In this document: positions 27,927-37,012 of the stretch, in pieces
Numbering within the stretch: the stretch's first letter is position 1
Layout: each line of letters begins with the position of its first letter
Assembly: GCF_041154455.1 (NCBI RefSeq)
Contig: NZ_AP028664.1
Location: 5,209,001 to 5,273,000, forward strand
DNA from: Variovorax sp. V213
Lineage (GTDB): Bacteria > Pseudomonadota > Gammaproteobacteria > Burkholderiales > Burkholderiaceae_C
Direction of reading: 5' to 3'
DNA: 64,000 nt
Made by a program: the position numbers and the translations under genes
The notes under the pieces: model-generated
What the model was told of the DNA's origin: nothing
Databases searched by the model: none
The model's input: the letters and a program-made list of their open reading frames with translations, nothing else

Positions 27927-29546
27927 ATGGAAATCGAGTTCAAGTTTCATATTCCCGCGGGCCGCCTGAAAGCCGTCGAGGCCGCCCTGCGGCGCGGTAC
28001 CGTGGTGCGGACCCGCCTGCAGGCGCGCTACTTCGACACCGCCGACCAGGCGCTGGCCGCGCAAGGCATCGTGCTGCGGCTGCGCAAGGAAGGCCCGCGC
28101 TGGGTGCAGACCGCCAAGGCCACGGGCGACAACGCGTTGCACCGGCTCGAACACAACGTCGACCTTGGCGCCGCAGCGGGCAGCGGCGCGGTGCCGGCCA
28201 TCGACCCGCAGCGCCACCAGGGCACGCCCGTGGGCGACCGGCTCGCCAAGGTGCTGGCCGCGAGCGGCGCGCCGCTGGTCGAGCGCCAGTCCACCGACAT
28301 CGTGCGGCTCACGCGCGACGTGCGCACGACCGGGGCCGGCGGCGCCGTGGTCGAGCTGGCACTCGATGTCGGCAAGGTCGTTGCCCACGCGGGCACGCCC
28401 GAGCAGCGCGAATCGCCGGTGTGCGAGCTGGAACTCGAACTCAAGCGTGGCAACGTGCAGGGCCTGGTCGCGCTCGCACGCCGCTGGTCGCAGCAGCACG
28501 GCCTGTGGTTCAGCACCGTTTCCAAGGCCGAGCGCGGCGCGCGGCTGCTGGCAAAGCTCGACGTGGTTCCGGCCGTGAAAGCCGAGACGCCGCGCTTTGC
28601 CGAAGAGAAACACGACCACAAGCTCGATGGCCGCGCCATCCAGCAAGCCGTGGTCGCCTCATGCCTCGCGCAGATGCTGCCCAACGCCAGCGAAATTGCC
28701 GCGGGCAGCAGCGACGAGGAGCAGATCCATCAACTGCGCATCGGCATCCGGCGCCTGCGCACGGCGCTGCGTGAACTGGCGGGACTCGACGAACGTACCG
28801 ATCTTTTCAACGGCGCCGAATGGGAGCCGCCGCTGGTCGAGGCCTTTCGCGCGCTGGGCGTGCTGCGCGACCGCGAGCAGGTGCTAAAGCTGGCACAGCC
28901 GCAACTGCGAGACGCGGGCGCGCCCGAGTTCGATCCGCTGGCCGGCGACGATGCGGCAGCGGCCCACGCGCCTTCGCCTGGTGAGGTCGTGCGCGCGCCG
29001 GCATTTCAATCGGTGCTGGTTTCATTGATCGGGTTCACCGCGATGACGGCCGCGGAAGCCGAGCCCAAAGGTGGCGCCGAAGCATCCGAACAAGCCCCCT
29101 CGCCATCGGGGCCGCTGGAGGCCGGCGATGCGCGCCGCTCTCTGCGCAAGCGCTTGAGGCGTCTGCATGAACAGATCGTGCGCGATGGCCGGCGCTTCGA
29201 GTCGCTGGCTTCCGAAGACCAGCACCGCACGCGCAAGCGGCTCAAGCGCCTGCGCTATCTCGCCGAGTTCGTGGCGCCGCTGTTCGCCGATGCGGACGAT
29301 AAAAAAAAGTCAGCCGCCGAGCGCTACCTGGAGCGGCTGCGCCCGGCGCAAGACGCGCTGGGCGAGTTCAACGACGAAGCGGTGGCGCTCGCGCTCTATC
29401 GGGAAGCCACCCAGCGAGATGCCCGCGCGTGGTTTGCGGTCGGCTGGTTCAGCGCACGCCATGATGCGGGCGCGAAAGCGTGCCGCAAGGCGCTGGGCAA
29501 GATCGAGAAGGCGCCGCGGTTCTGGAACAAGAAAAAGCAGAGCTAG
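27927..29546 (+). CDS. CYTH-CHAD domain protein (inorganic triphosphatase-like)
   Basis: 539 residues. The N-terminal CYTH domain opens with MEIEFKFHIP, which contains the ExExK signature (Glu2, Glu4, Lys6) of the triphosphate tunnel fold. The C-terminal part from about residue 255 is a CHAD helical bundle with conserved His and Arg clusters (QIHQLRIGIRRLRTALREL and HRTRKRLKRLRYLAEFV). YgiF-like members hydrolyse inorganic triphosphate, and CHAD domains bind polyphosphate granules. A Glu/Pro/Ser-rich linker near residues 375-400 splits the CHAD repeats. An ATG three codons upstream (27918) is possible. Confidence 0.92.
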   Translation: MEIEFKFHIPAGRLKAVEAALRRGTVVRTRLQARYFDTADQALAAQGIVLRLRKEGPRWVQTAKATGDNALHRLEHNVDLGAAAGSGAVPAIDPQRHQGTPVGDRLAKVLAASGAPLVERQSTDIVRLTRDVRTTGAGGAVVELALDVGKVVAHAGTPEQRESPVCELELELKRGNVQGLVALARRWSQQHGLWFSTVSKAERGARLLAKLDVVPAVKAETPRFAEEKHDHKLDGRAIQQAVVASCLAQMLPNASEIAAGSSDEEQIHQLRIGIRRLRTALRELAGLDERTDLFNGAEWEPPLVEAFRALGVLRDREQVLKLAQPQLRDAGAPEFDPLAGDDAAAAHAPSPGEVVRAPAFQSVLVSLIGFTAMTAAEAEPKGGAEASEQAPSPSGPLEAGDARRSLRKRLRRLHEQIVRDGRRFESLASEDQHRTRKRLKRLRYLAEFVAPLFADADDKKKSAAERYLERLRPAQDALGEFNDEAVALALYREATQRDARAWFAVGWFSARHDAGAKACRKALGKIEKAPRFWNKKKQS

Positions 29547-29564
29547 GCAGCTGACCCCGCACGG

Positions 29565-30041
29565 TCAGTGATGGTGCCCGTGCGCCCCATGCACATGCCG
29601 ATGCTCGATCTCCACCGGCAGCGCCGCACGCACGTCCGTCACCTGGAGGCTGAAGCGCAGCGCCTTGCCGGCCCACGGATGGTTGCCGTCCAGCAGAACG
29701 ACCGGGCCCTTGATCTTCATCACGGTAAACAGGTGCTCGCGTCCGTCGTCGAGCCGCCCTTCCAGCTGCCCGCCGACCTTCACGCCCGGCGGAAAGTCGG
29801 CCTTGGGAATGCTGCGCACCAGCGACTCGTCGCGCAGGCCGAAGGCGTCTTCAGGCGCCAGATGCAGCGTGGTCTGGTAACCCTTTTCCTTGCCATCGAG
29901 CGCTTCCTCGATCTTGGGCAGCGTGTTCTCGTACCCGCCATGCAGATAGGCCATCGGCTCGGGGCTGGCTTCGATGAGCTTGCCTTGGGCGTCGGCGACC
30001 TTGTACTTGAGCGTGACGACGGTGTCTTTTTCGATTTTCAT
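29565..30041 (-). CDS. FKBP-type peptidyl-prolyl isomerase, SlyD-like
   Basis: 158 residues from MKIEKDTVVTLKYKVADAQG; an ATG three codons upstream is equally placed. The split FKBP domain (PMAYLHGGYENTLPKIEEAL, YQTTLHLAPEDAFGLRDE) flanks an insert-in-flap chaperone domain, the architecture of SlyD. The C-terminus is short and His-rich (EIEHRHVHGAHGHHH), a probable Ni2+ or Zn2+ binding tail, less Cys-rich than Escherichia coli SlyD. The protein would aid proline-limited folding and possibly metal delivery in the cytoplasm. It converges on the CYTH-CHAD gene. Confidence 0.88.
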   Translation of the reverse strand: MKIEKDTVVTLKYKVADAQGKLIEASPEPMAYLHGGYENTLPKIEEALDGKEKGYQTTLHLAPEDAFGLRDESLVRSIPKADFPPGVKVGGQLEGRLDDGREHLFTVMKIKGPVVLLDGNHPWAGKALRFSLQVTDVRAALPVEIEHRHVHGAHGHHH

Positions 30042-30079
30042 GCGGGGCATTTTCTGTGCAAATCGGCCGGCCGGTGGGG

Positions 30080-31009
30080 CTATGCCTTCGCCACCCGCAA
30101 CATCTCCGGCAGCCCCTCCACCCCACTCAGCTTCTCCATCACCATCCCGATGAACGCCGACACCGCCAGCGGCAGGTGTTTCCGGCTCGGATACAGCACG
30201 CTCAGCCCCTGCCCCGTGCGCTGGTACTGCGGCAGCACCCGCACGAGCCGGCCGGCTTCGAGGTCGAGCCGGGCCATGGTGGGCGGCAGCAGCGCGACGC
30301 CCAGGCCGGCGAGTGCGGCCTTGCGCAGCGCCTGGGCGGTGTTGCCGGTGAAACGGCCCGTCACTTGCACTTCTTCTTCCACGCCGCCGGGGCCGGCCAG
30401 GCGCCACAAGGCGCGGCCGCTGGGATGGGGCGAGGTGATGCAGTCGTGGTTCACCAGGTCTGGCAAGGTGGCGGGCGCACCGCGCGCGGCGATGTATGCG
30501 GGGCTGGCCACCATGCCGTCGGTCCGCGCGCTCATGAGCTTGCGGCCGACATAGCCTGAGTCGGGCAGCGCGCCGCCCCGGAAGGCGATGTCGATCTGCT
30601 CGGCGATCAGGTCGGCCTTGGCGTCGCTGAGCACGAAATCCACGCGCACCAGCGGATGCGCGGCCAGGAAGTCGGCGACCCATTCCATCGGGAAGAAATC
30701 GAAGAAGTCGGCCGTGGCCGCCACGCGCACCAGGCCGCTGGGTTCCTGGCTGCCGGTGATCAGCTCCTGTCCGGCCTCGACCAGCCCGTCGACCGCGCCC
30801 GCGCAGCGCTCATGAAAAGCCTGGCCCGCGCTGGTGAGCGTGAGCTTGCGGGTGGAGCGCTGCATCAGCCGCGTACCCAGTTGCGCTTCCAACTGCTGGA
30901 CGCGCCGGCTCACGGTGTTGGGCGGCAGTCCGAGCCGGCGCGCCGCCTCGGCAAAGCTGCCGTGGCGCACCACCTGCACAAACATGGCGATGTCGTTGAG
31001 GTCGAGCAT
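30080..31009 (-). CDS. LysR family transcriptional regulator
   Basis: 309 residues. The N-terminal winged helix-turn-helix (DLNDIAMFVQVVRHGSFAEA, RRLGLPPNTVSRRVQQLE) is typical, followed by the periplasmic-binding-fold effector domain with GLVRVAATADFFDFF. It is divergent from doxX with an 85-bp spacer, the classical arrangement for a LysR protein controlling its neighbour, so it probably regulates the DoxX-pirin pair. I could not pick a convincing T-N11-A box within the spacer by eye. The effector is unknown. Confidence 0.92.
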   Translation of the reverse strand: MLDLNDIAMFVQVVRHGSFAEAARRLGLPPNTVSRRVQQLEAQLGTRLMQRSTRKLTLTSAGQAFHERCAGAVDGLVEAGQELITGSQEPSGLVRVAATADFFDFFPMEWVADFLAAHPLVRVDFVLSDAKADLIAEQIDIAFRGGALPDSGYVGRKLMSARTDGMVASPAYIAARGAPATLPDLVNHDCITSPHPSGRALWRLAGPGGVEEEVQVTGRFTGNTAQALRKAALAGLGVALLPPTMARLDLEAGRLVRVLPQYQRTGQGLSVLYPSRKHLPLAVSAFIGMVMEKLSGVEGLPEMLRVAKA

Positions 31010-31094
31010 GGCGGCAATTCCTTCTTTCGGTGGACGAGTGCAATCCGATTCTGCTGTCTAGTCGATCAATGGGTGCGACCCTAACCTACTCCCC

Positions 31095-31481
31095 ATGACT
31101 TCCTCATCTCTCACTTCCCCGACCCAGCGCCGCATCGTCTGGGGTCTTCGCATCCTTCTGGCGCTGGCTTTCGGTGCCGCCGGCATCGCCAAGCTGTCCG
31201 GCGCACCGCAGATGGTCCAGGTGTTCGAGGCCATCGGCTTCGGCCAGTGGTTCCGCTATGTGACCGGCGTGGTCGAAGTCGGCGGCGCGGTGCTGCTGCT
31301 GGTGCCGGCAACCGGCTTCCTCGGCGGCCTGCTGCTGACCGCGACCATGGCCGGCGCCGTGGCCACGCACCTGGTGCTGATCGGCGGCAGCCCCGCTCCA
31401 GCCGTCGTGCTCGCACTGCTTTCGGTGTTCGTGACCTGGCGCCTGCGGCCCGTGCCGCGGCAGGCGGCCAGGGCGGCCTGA
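31095..31481 (+). CDS. DoxX family membrane protein
   Basis: 128 residues with four predicted membrane helices (ILLALAFGAAGIAKLSG, YVTGVVEVGGAVLLLVPATG, FLGGLLLTATMAGAVATHLV, AVVLALLSVFVTWRL). The DoxX family includes quinone-linked subunits and many uncharacterised proteins. The GAAGIAKLSGAPQMV block is the usual N-terminal signature. It lies between the divergent LysR gene and a pirin gene 39 bp downstream, a combination often seen with oxidative or electrophile stress responses. Exact function unknown. Confidence 0.87.
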   Translation: MTSSSLTSPTQRRIVWGLRILLALAFGAAGIAKLSGAPQMVQVFEAIGFGQWFRYVTGVVEVGGAVLLLVPATGFLGGLLLTATMAGAVATHLVLIGGSPAPAVVLALLSVFVTWRLRPVPRQAARAA

Positions 31482-31520
31482 TCGCTTCTTCCTCTTCTTC
31501 TATCGATTCAGGAGCATCCC

Positions 31521-32390
31521 ATGACCACCGCCGTTGCCACGACCCCCATCACCGAAGAAGCCCGCCCCATCGTCTACCGGACGCGCGGCTCGCAGCACGG
31601 GCCGATCATCCGGCTCATGAGCCCCGGCGACCTGGGCGAGTTTCTGAAGCCCTTCGTGTTTCTCGACCTGTTCGGCTTCGACACCACCGGCAGCCGCAAG
31701 GGGTTCGGCATTCACCCGCACTCGGGCATTGCCACGCTGACGTGGCTGATCGAAGGCGACACGGTGTACGAAGACACGACCGGCGAGCAAGGCGTGCTGC
31801 CGGCCGGCGGCGTCGAGTGGATGCGCGCCGGCAACGGCGTGTGGCACGACGGTGCGCCCGCGCCGGGCACGAAGCGCGTGCAGGGCTTCCAACTCTGGGT
31901 GGCCCTGCCGGCCGCGGAAGAAAACGCGCCGGCCCAAAGCATCTACCTGGCGCCCTCGCAGGTGCCGCGAGAAGGCCCGGCGCGCGTGCTGCTCGGCCGC
32001 TACGGCGCGGCGCAGAGCCCCATTCCGGCGCCCGCGCCCATGAACTACCTGGCCGTGCAACTGAAGGACGGCGAGCACTGGCGCTACACGCCGCCCGCCG
32101 GTCACACGGTGGGCTGGGTCGCGATCAACGCGGGCCAGCTCGATGCGGGCGACAGCGGCGGCGACCCGATCGCCACCGGCGAACTCGCCGTGTTCGAGGA
32201 ATCCGGCGCGGCCATCGACTTCGTGGCCCGCGGCGACACGGACTTCGTGCTGGGCTCGGCCGTGAGGCACCCGCACGAGCTGGTGATGGGCCGCTACTCG
32301 GTGCACACCAGCAAGGCGGCGCTCGACCAGGGCGAGGCCGAGATCCGGCGCATCGGAGCGCGGCTGCGCGAAGAAGGGCGCCTGGGCTGA
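31521..32390 (+). CDS. Pirin family protein
   Basis: 289 residues, the normal pirin length. GSQHGPIIRLMSPGDLGEFL, the metal-site block GIHPHSGIATLTWLIEGD and PAGGVEWMRAGNGVWHDG define the N-terminal cupin; GRYSVHTSKAALDQGEAEI closes the protein. It is encoded with doxX (39 bp apart) under the presumed LysR promoter. Pirins bind Fe and may act as quercetin dioxygenases or redox sensors. It is clearly separate from the longer pirin at 24.8 kb. Confidence 0.92.
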   Translation: MTTAVATTPITEEARPIVYRTRGSQHGPIIRLMSPGDLGEFLKPFVFLDLFGFDTTGSRKGFGIHPHSGIATLTWLIEGDTVYEDTTGEQGVLPAGGVEWMRAGNGVWHDGAPAPGTKRVQGFQLWVALPAAEENAPAQSIYLAPSQVPREGPARVLLGRYGAAQSPIPAPAPMNYLAVQLKDGEHWRYTPPAGHTVGWVAINAGQLDAGDSGGDPIATGELAVFEESGAAIDFVARGDTDFVLGSAVRHPHELVMGRYSVHTSKAALDQGEAEIRRIGARLREEGRLG

Positions 32391-32407
32391 GGGAGGTGCA
32401 TTTTCCC

Positions 32408-32425
32408 GGTGCACCCTGGTGCACC
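32408..32425. repeat. Two tandem GGTGCACC palindromes
   Basis: GGTGCACC occurs at 32408-32415 and 32418-32425, each self-complementary, separated by CT, immediately after the pirin stop. It may be a protein-binding site or part of a transcript end structure. Confidence 0.35.
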
Positions 32426-32508
32426 CGGCGCCCTCATGGCGCACGACCGTCCCATCCGGCATCACCGCCGCGCGCACTTCACCCGGTGCCCGCGGCGTTC
32501 TTTTTTCT

Positions 32509-32535
32509 GCGCCGGCCCTTTGCCGGCGCCGTTTT
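32509..32535 (+). terminator. Probable intrinsic terminator of the doxX-pirin unit
   Basis: GCGCCGGC, loop CCTTT, GCCGGCGC and then CGTTTT. The stem of eight GC-rich pairs with a short T-run lies 120 bp after the pirin stop, within the 304-bp gap before the aldolase gene. Confidence 0.55.
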
Positions 32536-32596
32536 CCGCCCGTCGACGCCCCTCACCAAGGGCTTACCCCATCACGCGGGCCTGCATATTGCTTAA

Positions 32597-32636
32597 GACT
32601 GTCGCGAGTTGACTGTCGACAGTTTGCACAGTCGAT
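32597..32636. promoter_or_regulatory. Operator-like cluster before the class II aldolase gene
   Basis: ACTGTCGACAGT (32612-32623) is a perfect 12-bp palindrome. A second GACTGTCG half-site lies 14 bp upstream (32597-32604) and ACAGTCGA follows downstream (32629-32636). FadR/FCD GntR regulators bind short palindromes of this kind, and a GntR gene sits inside the same island at 43.05 kb. A TTGACT hexamer overlaps the left part of the palindrome and could be a -35 element, so binding would repress. Confidence 0.45.
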
Positions 32637-32694
32637 CCGATGAACCTCGATCAAGGCGCGGCGCTTTCTGCCGGGCTGAAAAAAGGAACGCGAT

Positions 32695-33486
32695 ATGCAA
32701 TTGCAGGCAGTGGGCCGCAAGGCCCCACCCGTTTCCGACGCTGAGCGCCAGGTGCGTGAAGACCTGGCCGCCGCCTACCGCCTGGTGGCGCACTACGGCA
32801 TGGACGACAGCATCTACACGCACATCTCCGCGCGTGTGCCGGGGGCCGAAGACCAGTTCCTGATCAACCCCTTCGGCACGCTGTTCCGGGACATCACGGC
32901 CTCGTCGCTGGTCAAGATCGACCTGGCGGGCCGCATCCTCGACGACTCGCCCTACGACGTGAACCCGGCCGGTTTCACCATCCACAGCGCCGTGCATGCG
33001 GCACGCCACGACGCGGCCTGCGTGCTGCACACGCACACGGTGGCGGGCGTGGCGGTGTCGTCGCTGGCGGGCGGCCTGCAGCCGTGCAACCAGTGGGCGC
33101 TGCAGTTCTACAACCGCGTGGTCTATCACGACTTCGAAGGCATCGCGCTCGACGCCGACGAACGCGAGCGCCTGGTGGCCGACCTGGGGCCGAGCGCGCG
33201 CGCATTGATCCTGCGCAACCACGGCCTCGTCACGCTCGGGCGCACGGTGTCGGAGGCCTTCATCCTGATGCTGAACCTGGAGCGCGCCTGCCGCGTGCAG
33301 GTGGCCATTGCCTCGAGCGGGCAGCCGGTCTACCCCGTGCCGTCCGAGGTCTGCGAAAAGACCGCGCAGCAGTACGAAAGCGGCGACAGCGTGCGCCAGC
33401 CGGGCCAGCCCGACCCGAACGCGCGCGAATGGCGCGCGCTGCTGCAACGCATCGATCCGCTTCCCGCCACGTCGTACCGCGACTGA
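32695..33486 (+). CDS. Class II aldolase/adducin family protein
   Basis: 263 residues. The adducin/fuculose-aldolase fold is supported by LAAAYRLVAHYGMDDSIYTH, by FLINPFGTLF and by the zinc site: HTHTVAGVAV plus the later ILRNHGLVTLG. Members cleave or decarboxylate sugar phosphates and related hydroxy-acids. The first gene of the + strand island, it follows the operator-like cluster by 58 bp and is 94 bp ahead of the importer receptor gene. Substrate cannot be told; several members in peptide/opine operons remain without function. Confidence 0.9.
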   Translation: MQLQAVGRKAPPVSDAERQVREDLAAAYRLVAHYGMDDSIYTHISARVPGAEDQFLINPFGTLFRDITASSLVKIDLAGRILDDSPYDVNPAGFTIHSAVHAARHDAACVLHTHTVAGVAVSSLAGGLQPCNQWALQFYNRVVYHDFEGIALDADERERLVADLGPSARALILRNHGLVTLGRTVSEAFILMLNLERACRVQVAIASSGQPVYPVPSEVCEKTAQQYESGDSVRQPGQPDPNAREWRALLQRIDPLPATSYRD

Positions 33487-33580
33487 GCCGGGCGCCGTGC
33501 GCGGCGCCCGCGTTCTTCCGTTCCCGTTTCTGTTTCTTTGTCCCCACCCGCTCGCACAGAGCCACAAGGAGTTTCCGCAC

Positions 33581-35149
33581 ATGAAACGTCGCAATCTCAT
33601 CCAGATGGGTGCCGCTGCCACCGCCGGCCTGACGCTGGCAGGCGTTCCCTTGCACCTGCTCGCCGCGGGTAAGAAAGGCGGCGTGATCAACGCCGTCGTG
33701 CAGCCCGAGCCGCCGGGGCTGATGCTGGGCATCACGCAGAACGGCCCCACGCAGATGATCTCGGGCAACATCTACGAAGGCCTGCTGCGCTATGACGAGA
33801 AGATCAACCCGCTGCCCTCGCTGGCCACCTCGTGGACCGTCAACAAGGAAGGCACGCTCTACACCTTCAAGCTCAAGCCCGGCGTCACCTGGCACGACGG
33901 CAAGCCCTTCACCTCGGCCGACGTGGTGTTCTCGGCCGACGTGTTCCTGCGCAAGACGCATGCACGCCTGCGGGCCAACCTGGCGTCGGTGGAAAGCATC
34001 AAGGCCCTCGACCCGCTCACGGTCGAGTTCAAGCTCAAGTACCCCTTCGGCCCGTTCATCGGCATCTTCGAGGTCGGCAGCATGCCGATGATCCCGAAGC
34101 ACATCTACGAAGGCACCGACTTCGCGACCAACCCCGCCAACGCCACGCCCATCGGCACCGGGCCGTTCAAGTTCAAGGAATGGGTCAAGGGCTCGTACAT
34201 CCAGCTCGTGGCCAACGACAAGTACCACGTCAAGGACGTGCCGCTGGTCGAGAGCGTGTATTTCCATGTCATTCCCGATGCGGCCTCGCGGGCGGCGGCT
34301 TTCGAGTCGGGCAAGGTTGACCTGGTGCCGGGCGGGGCGGTCGAATACTTCGACGTGCTGCGGCTGTCCAAGTTGCCGGGCGTGGCGGTCACCACCAAGG
34401 GCTGGGAGTTCTTCGCGCCGCACTCATGGCTGTGGCTCAACAACCGCAAGGCGCCGATGGACAACGTCAAGTTCCGCCAGGCGGTGATGTACGCCATCGA
34501 CCGCGAAGCCATGGCCAAGATCGCATGGCAGGGTTTCGCCAAGCCCGCCACCGGGCCGTTCAACAGCAACATCAAGTTCCACAGCACCGACGTGGCCAAG
34601 TACCCGCGCAACGTGGCCACCGCGAAGAAGCTGCTGGAAGAAGCCGGCTACAAGGGCGAGACGCTGCGCCTGCTGCCGTTGCCTTACGGCGAGACGTGGG
34701 CGCGCTCGGCCGAGATCCTGCGCCAGAACCTGGCGCAGGCGGGTATCAAGGTCGAGCTGGTGGCCACCGACGTCGCCGGCTGGAACCAGAAGCTCAACGA
34801 GTGGGACTACGACCTCGCCTTTACCTACGTGTACCAGTACGGGGACCCGGCGCTGGGCGTGGCGCGCAACTACACCACCAGCAACATCGCCAAGGGCTCG
34901 CCCTTCAACAACGTCGAGGGCTACTCGAACCCGAAGGTGGACGAGCTGTTCGACGCCGGCGCCAAGGAGGCCGACCCCGAGAAGCGCAAGGCCATCTACC
35001 TGCAGGTGCAGAAGATCCTGCTCGACGAGGTGCCCGTGGCCTGGCTGCACGAGCTCAACTTCCCGACGCTGTACCGCACCAAGCTTGGCAACCTGATCAC
35101 ATCCGGCATCGGCCTGAACGACAGCCTGGGCACCGCGACGGTCGCATGA
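33581..35149 (+). CDS. Dipeptide/oligopeptide-type ABC transporter receptor
   Basis: 522 residues, SBP_bac_5 family. MKRRNLIQMGAAATAGLTLA is a signal peptide (twin Arg followed by NLIQMG, possibly Tat). Family motifs include PTQMISGNIYEGLLRYDEK, LATSWTVNKEGTLYTFKLKP and GVTWHDGKPFTSADVVFSAD. Periplasmic binding proteins of this type carry peptides, opines, nickel or amines to the DppBC-like permeases encoded next. CAAGGAG precedes the start. It is the first importer gene of a run with 4-base overlaps, and the cargo is likely the substrate of the downstream amidohydrolases. Confidence 0.93.
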   Translation: MKRRNLIQMGAAATAGLTLAGVPLHLLAAGKKGGVINAVVQPEPPGLMLGITQNGPTQMISGNIYEGLLRYDEKINPLPSLATSWTVNKEGTLYTFKLKPGVTWHDGKPFTSADVVFSADVFLRKTHARLRANLASVESIKALDPLTVEFKLKYPFGPFIGIFEVGSMPMIPKHIYEGTDFATNPANATPIGTGPFKFKEWVKGSYIQLVANDKYHVKDVPLVESVYFHVIPDAASRAAAFESGKVDLVPGGAVEYFDVLRLSKLPGVAVTTKGWEFFAPHSWLWLNNRKAPMDNVKFRQAVMYAIDREAMAKIAWQGFAKPATGPFNSNIKFHSTDVAKYPRNVATAKKLLEEAGYKGETLRLLPLPYGETWARSAEILRQNLAQAGIKVELVATDVAGWNQKLNEWDYDLAFTYVYQYGDPALGVARNYTTSNIAKGSPFNNVEGYSNPKVDELFDAGAKEADPEKRKAIYLQVQKILLDEVPVAWLHELNFPTLYRTKLGNLITSGIGLNDSLGTATVA

Positions 35150-35192
35150 TGATGATGGCGGCACCGCTCCCGCGCAGCCATGGAGGCTGCCG

Positions 35193-36164
35193 ATGAAACG
35201 CACGCAGTTCATGCTGGGCCGCGTGATGCAGGGCCTGCTGGCGATCCTGCTGATCGCCACGGTCAACTTCATGCTGGTGCGCGCCGCGCCGGGCGACCCG
35301 GTGTCGGTGCTGGCGGGCGAGGCGGGCGCATCCGATCCGCAGTTCGTGGCCCAGCTGCGCGCGCAGTTCGGGCTCGACCAGCCGATCACGACGCAGCTTG
35401 CCACCTACGTCGGCAAGGTGGTGCAGCTCGACCTGGGCTTCTCGTACCGCCAGCAGCAGCCGGTGCTCAAGCTCATCATGGACCGGCTGCCGGCCACGCT
35501 GCTGCTCACCGGCACGGCCTTTGCGCTGTCGCTGCTGTTCGGTATCACGCTCGGGGCGCTGGCCGCGCGGCGGGCCGGCACCTGGGTCGACAGCTCGATC
35601 ACCGTGGTGGCGCTCATCTTCTATGCCACGCCGCTCTACTGGCTCGCGCTGATGGCGGTGCTGGTGTTCACGGTGCAGCTCGACTGGCTGCCGGGCTTCG
35701 GCTTCAGCACCGTCGGCTCCGGCGCCACCGGCCTGGCGCTGGCCTGGGACATTGCCGGCCACCTGGTGCTGCCGGCGCTGACGCTCGCGCTGTTCTACAT
35801 GGCGGTGTATGCGCGCATGACGCGCGCCGCCATGCTCGAGGTGGCGCAGATGGACTTCGTGAAGACCGCGCGTGCCAAGGGCGTAAAGCCCGGCCGCATC
35901 CTGCGCGCGCACGTGCTGCGCAACGCGCTGCTGCCGGTGGTCACGCTCGCGGGCATCCAGGCCGGCGGAATGATCGGCGGCGCGGTGCTCACCGAAACCG
36001 TGTTCGCCTGGCCTGGCATCGGCCGCCTGATGTTCGACGCGCTGCTGCAGCGCGACTACAACCTGCTGCTCGGCGCCTTCCTGGTGACCGCGGCCATGGC
36101 CGTGCTGTTCAACCTCATCACCGACCTCGTCTACACGCTGGTCGATCCGCGGATAGAGCTATGA
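35193..36164 (+). CDS. ABC transporter permease, DppB type
   Basis: 323 residues with six predicted membrane spans. MLGRVMQGLLAILLIATVNF and APGDPVSVLAGEAG are typical of DppB/GsiC, and the EAA loop TRAAMLEVAQMDFVKTARAK followed by HVLRNALLPVVTLAG is intact. It pairs with the following DppC-like permease, overlapped by ATGA at 36161-36164. Together with the receptor and the fused ATPase it completes an ATP-driven importer in the inner membrane. Confidence 0.95.
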   Translation: MKRTQFMLGRVMQGLLAILLIATVNFMLVRAAPGDPVSVLAGEAGASDPQFVAQLRAQFGLDQPITTQLATYVGKVVQLDLGFSYRQQQPVLKLIMDRLPATLLLTGTAFALSLLFGITLGALAARRAGTWVDSSITVVALIFYATPLYWLALMAVLVFTVQLDWLPGFGFSTVGSGATGLALAWDIAGHLVLPALTLALFYMAVYARMTRAAMLEVAQMDFVKTARAKGVKPGRILRAHVLRNALLPVVTLAGIQAGGMIGGAVLTETVFAWPGIGRLMFDALLQRDYNLLLGAFLVTAAMAVLFNLITDLVYTLVDPRIEL

Positions 36165-37012
36165 CCTTGCTGCAAAGTCCATTCTGGCGGCGCTTCTGCC
36201 GCAACAAGGGCGCCGTGCTCGGCATGGCGGTGCTGCTGCTGGTGGCCGTGGTGGCGATCGTCGGCCCGTCGGTCGCGACCAACGATCCGTGGAACATGGT
36301 CGAGCAGCCGTTCCTGCGGCCGTGGACGGAGCCCGGCTTCGCGCTCGGCACCGACACGCTGGGCCGCGACATCCTCTCGGGCGTGATCTACGGTGCGCGC
36401 ATCTCGCTCCTGATCGGGCTGGTGTCCACCGTGGTGGCGCTGCTCATCGGCGTGACGCTCGGCGCCATCGCCGGCTACTTCGGCGGCTGGATCGACGCGG
36501 CGCTGATGCGTTTCACCGAGCTTTTCCAGGCCGTGCCGAGCTTCGCGCTCGCTATCGTGCTGGTGGCCATCTTCCAGCCCTCGGTCAATTCGATCGTGGT
36601 GGCCATTGCCATCGTCTCGTGGCCGCCCGTGGCGCGGCTGGTGCGCAGCGAATTCCTCACGCTGCGCCAGCGCGATTTCGTGCAGGCCGCGCTGCTTGCG
36701 GGCCAGTCGACGCCGCGCATCATCCTCACGCAGATATTGCCCAACGCCATGTCGCCCATCATCGTGATGGCCTCGCTGATGACGGCCACCGCGATCCTGC
36801 TGGAGTCGAGCCTGAGCTTCCTCGGCCTGGGCGATCCGAACCAGATGAGCTGGGGCTACATGGTGGGCGCGGCGCGCACCGTGCTGCGCCAGGCCTGGTG
36901 GATGGCGCTGTTTCCCGGCCTGGCCATCGTGCTGACCGTGCTCGCGCTCAACCTCGTGGGCGAAGGCCTGAGCGACGGGCTCAACACGCGGCTCGACGGG
37001 AGGGGCAAATGA
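36161..37012 (+). CDS. ABC transporter permease, DppC type
   Basis: 283 residues. The N-terminal OppC-N segment (WRRFCRNKGAVLGMAVLLLV) and the LGTDTLGRDILSGVIYGARI block are characteristic, and the EAA loop is VRSEFLTLRQRDFVQAALLA. The start overlaps the DppB stop and the stop overlaps the ATPase start (both ATGA), so translation is coupled along the cluster. It forms the second half of the import channel. Confidence 0.95.
   Translation: MTLLQSPFWRRFCRNKGAVLGMAVLLLVAVVAIVGPSVATNDPWNMVEQPFLRPWTEPGFALGTDTLGRDILSGVIYGARISLLIGLVSTVVALLIGVTLGAIAGYFGGWIDAALMRFTELFQAVPSFALAIVLVAIFQPSVNSIVVAIAIVSWPPVARLVRSEFLTLRQRDFVQAALLAGQSTPRIILTQILPNAMSPIIVMASLMTATAILLESSLSFLGLGDPNQMSWGYMVGAARTVLRQAWWMALFPGLAIVLTVLALNLVGEGLSDGLNTRLDGRGK

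Noticed and set aside
31010..31094. LysR box in the LysR-DoxX spacer
   Set aside because: Several partial T-N11-A matches are possible but none has convincing dyad symmetry by eye, so no site is claimed.
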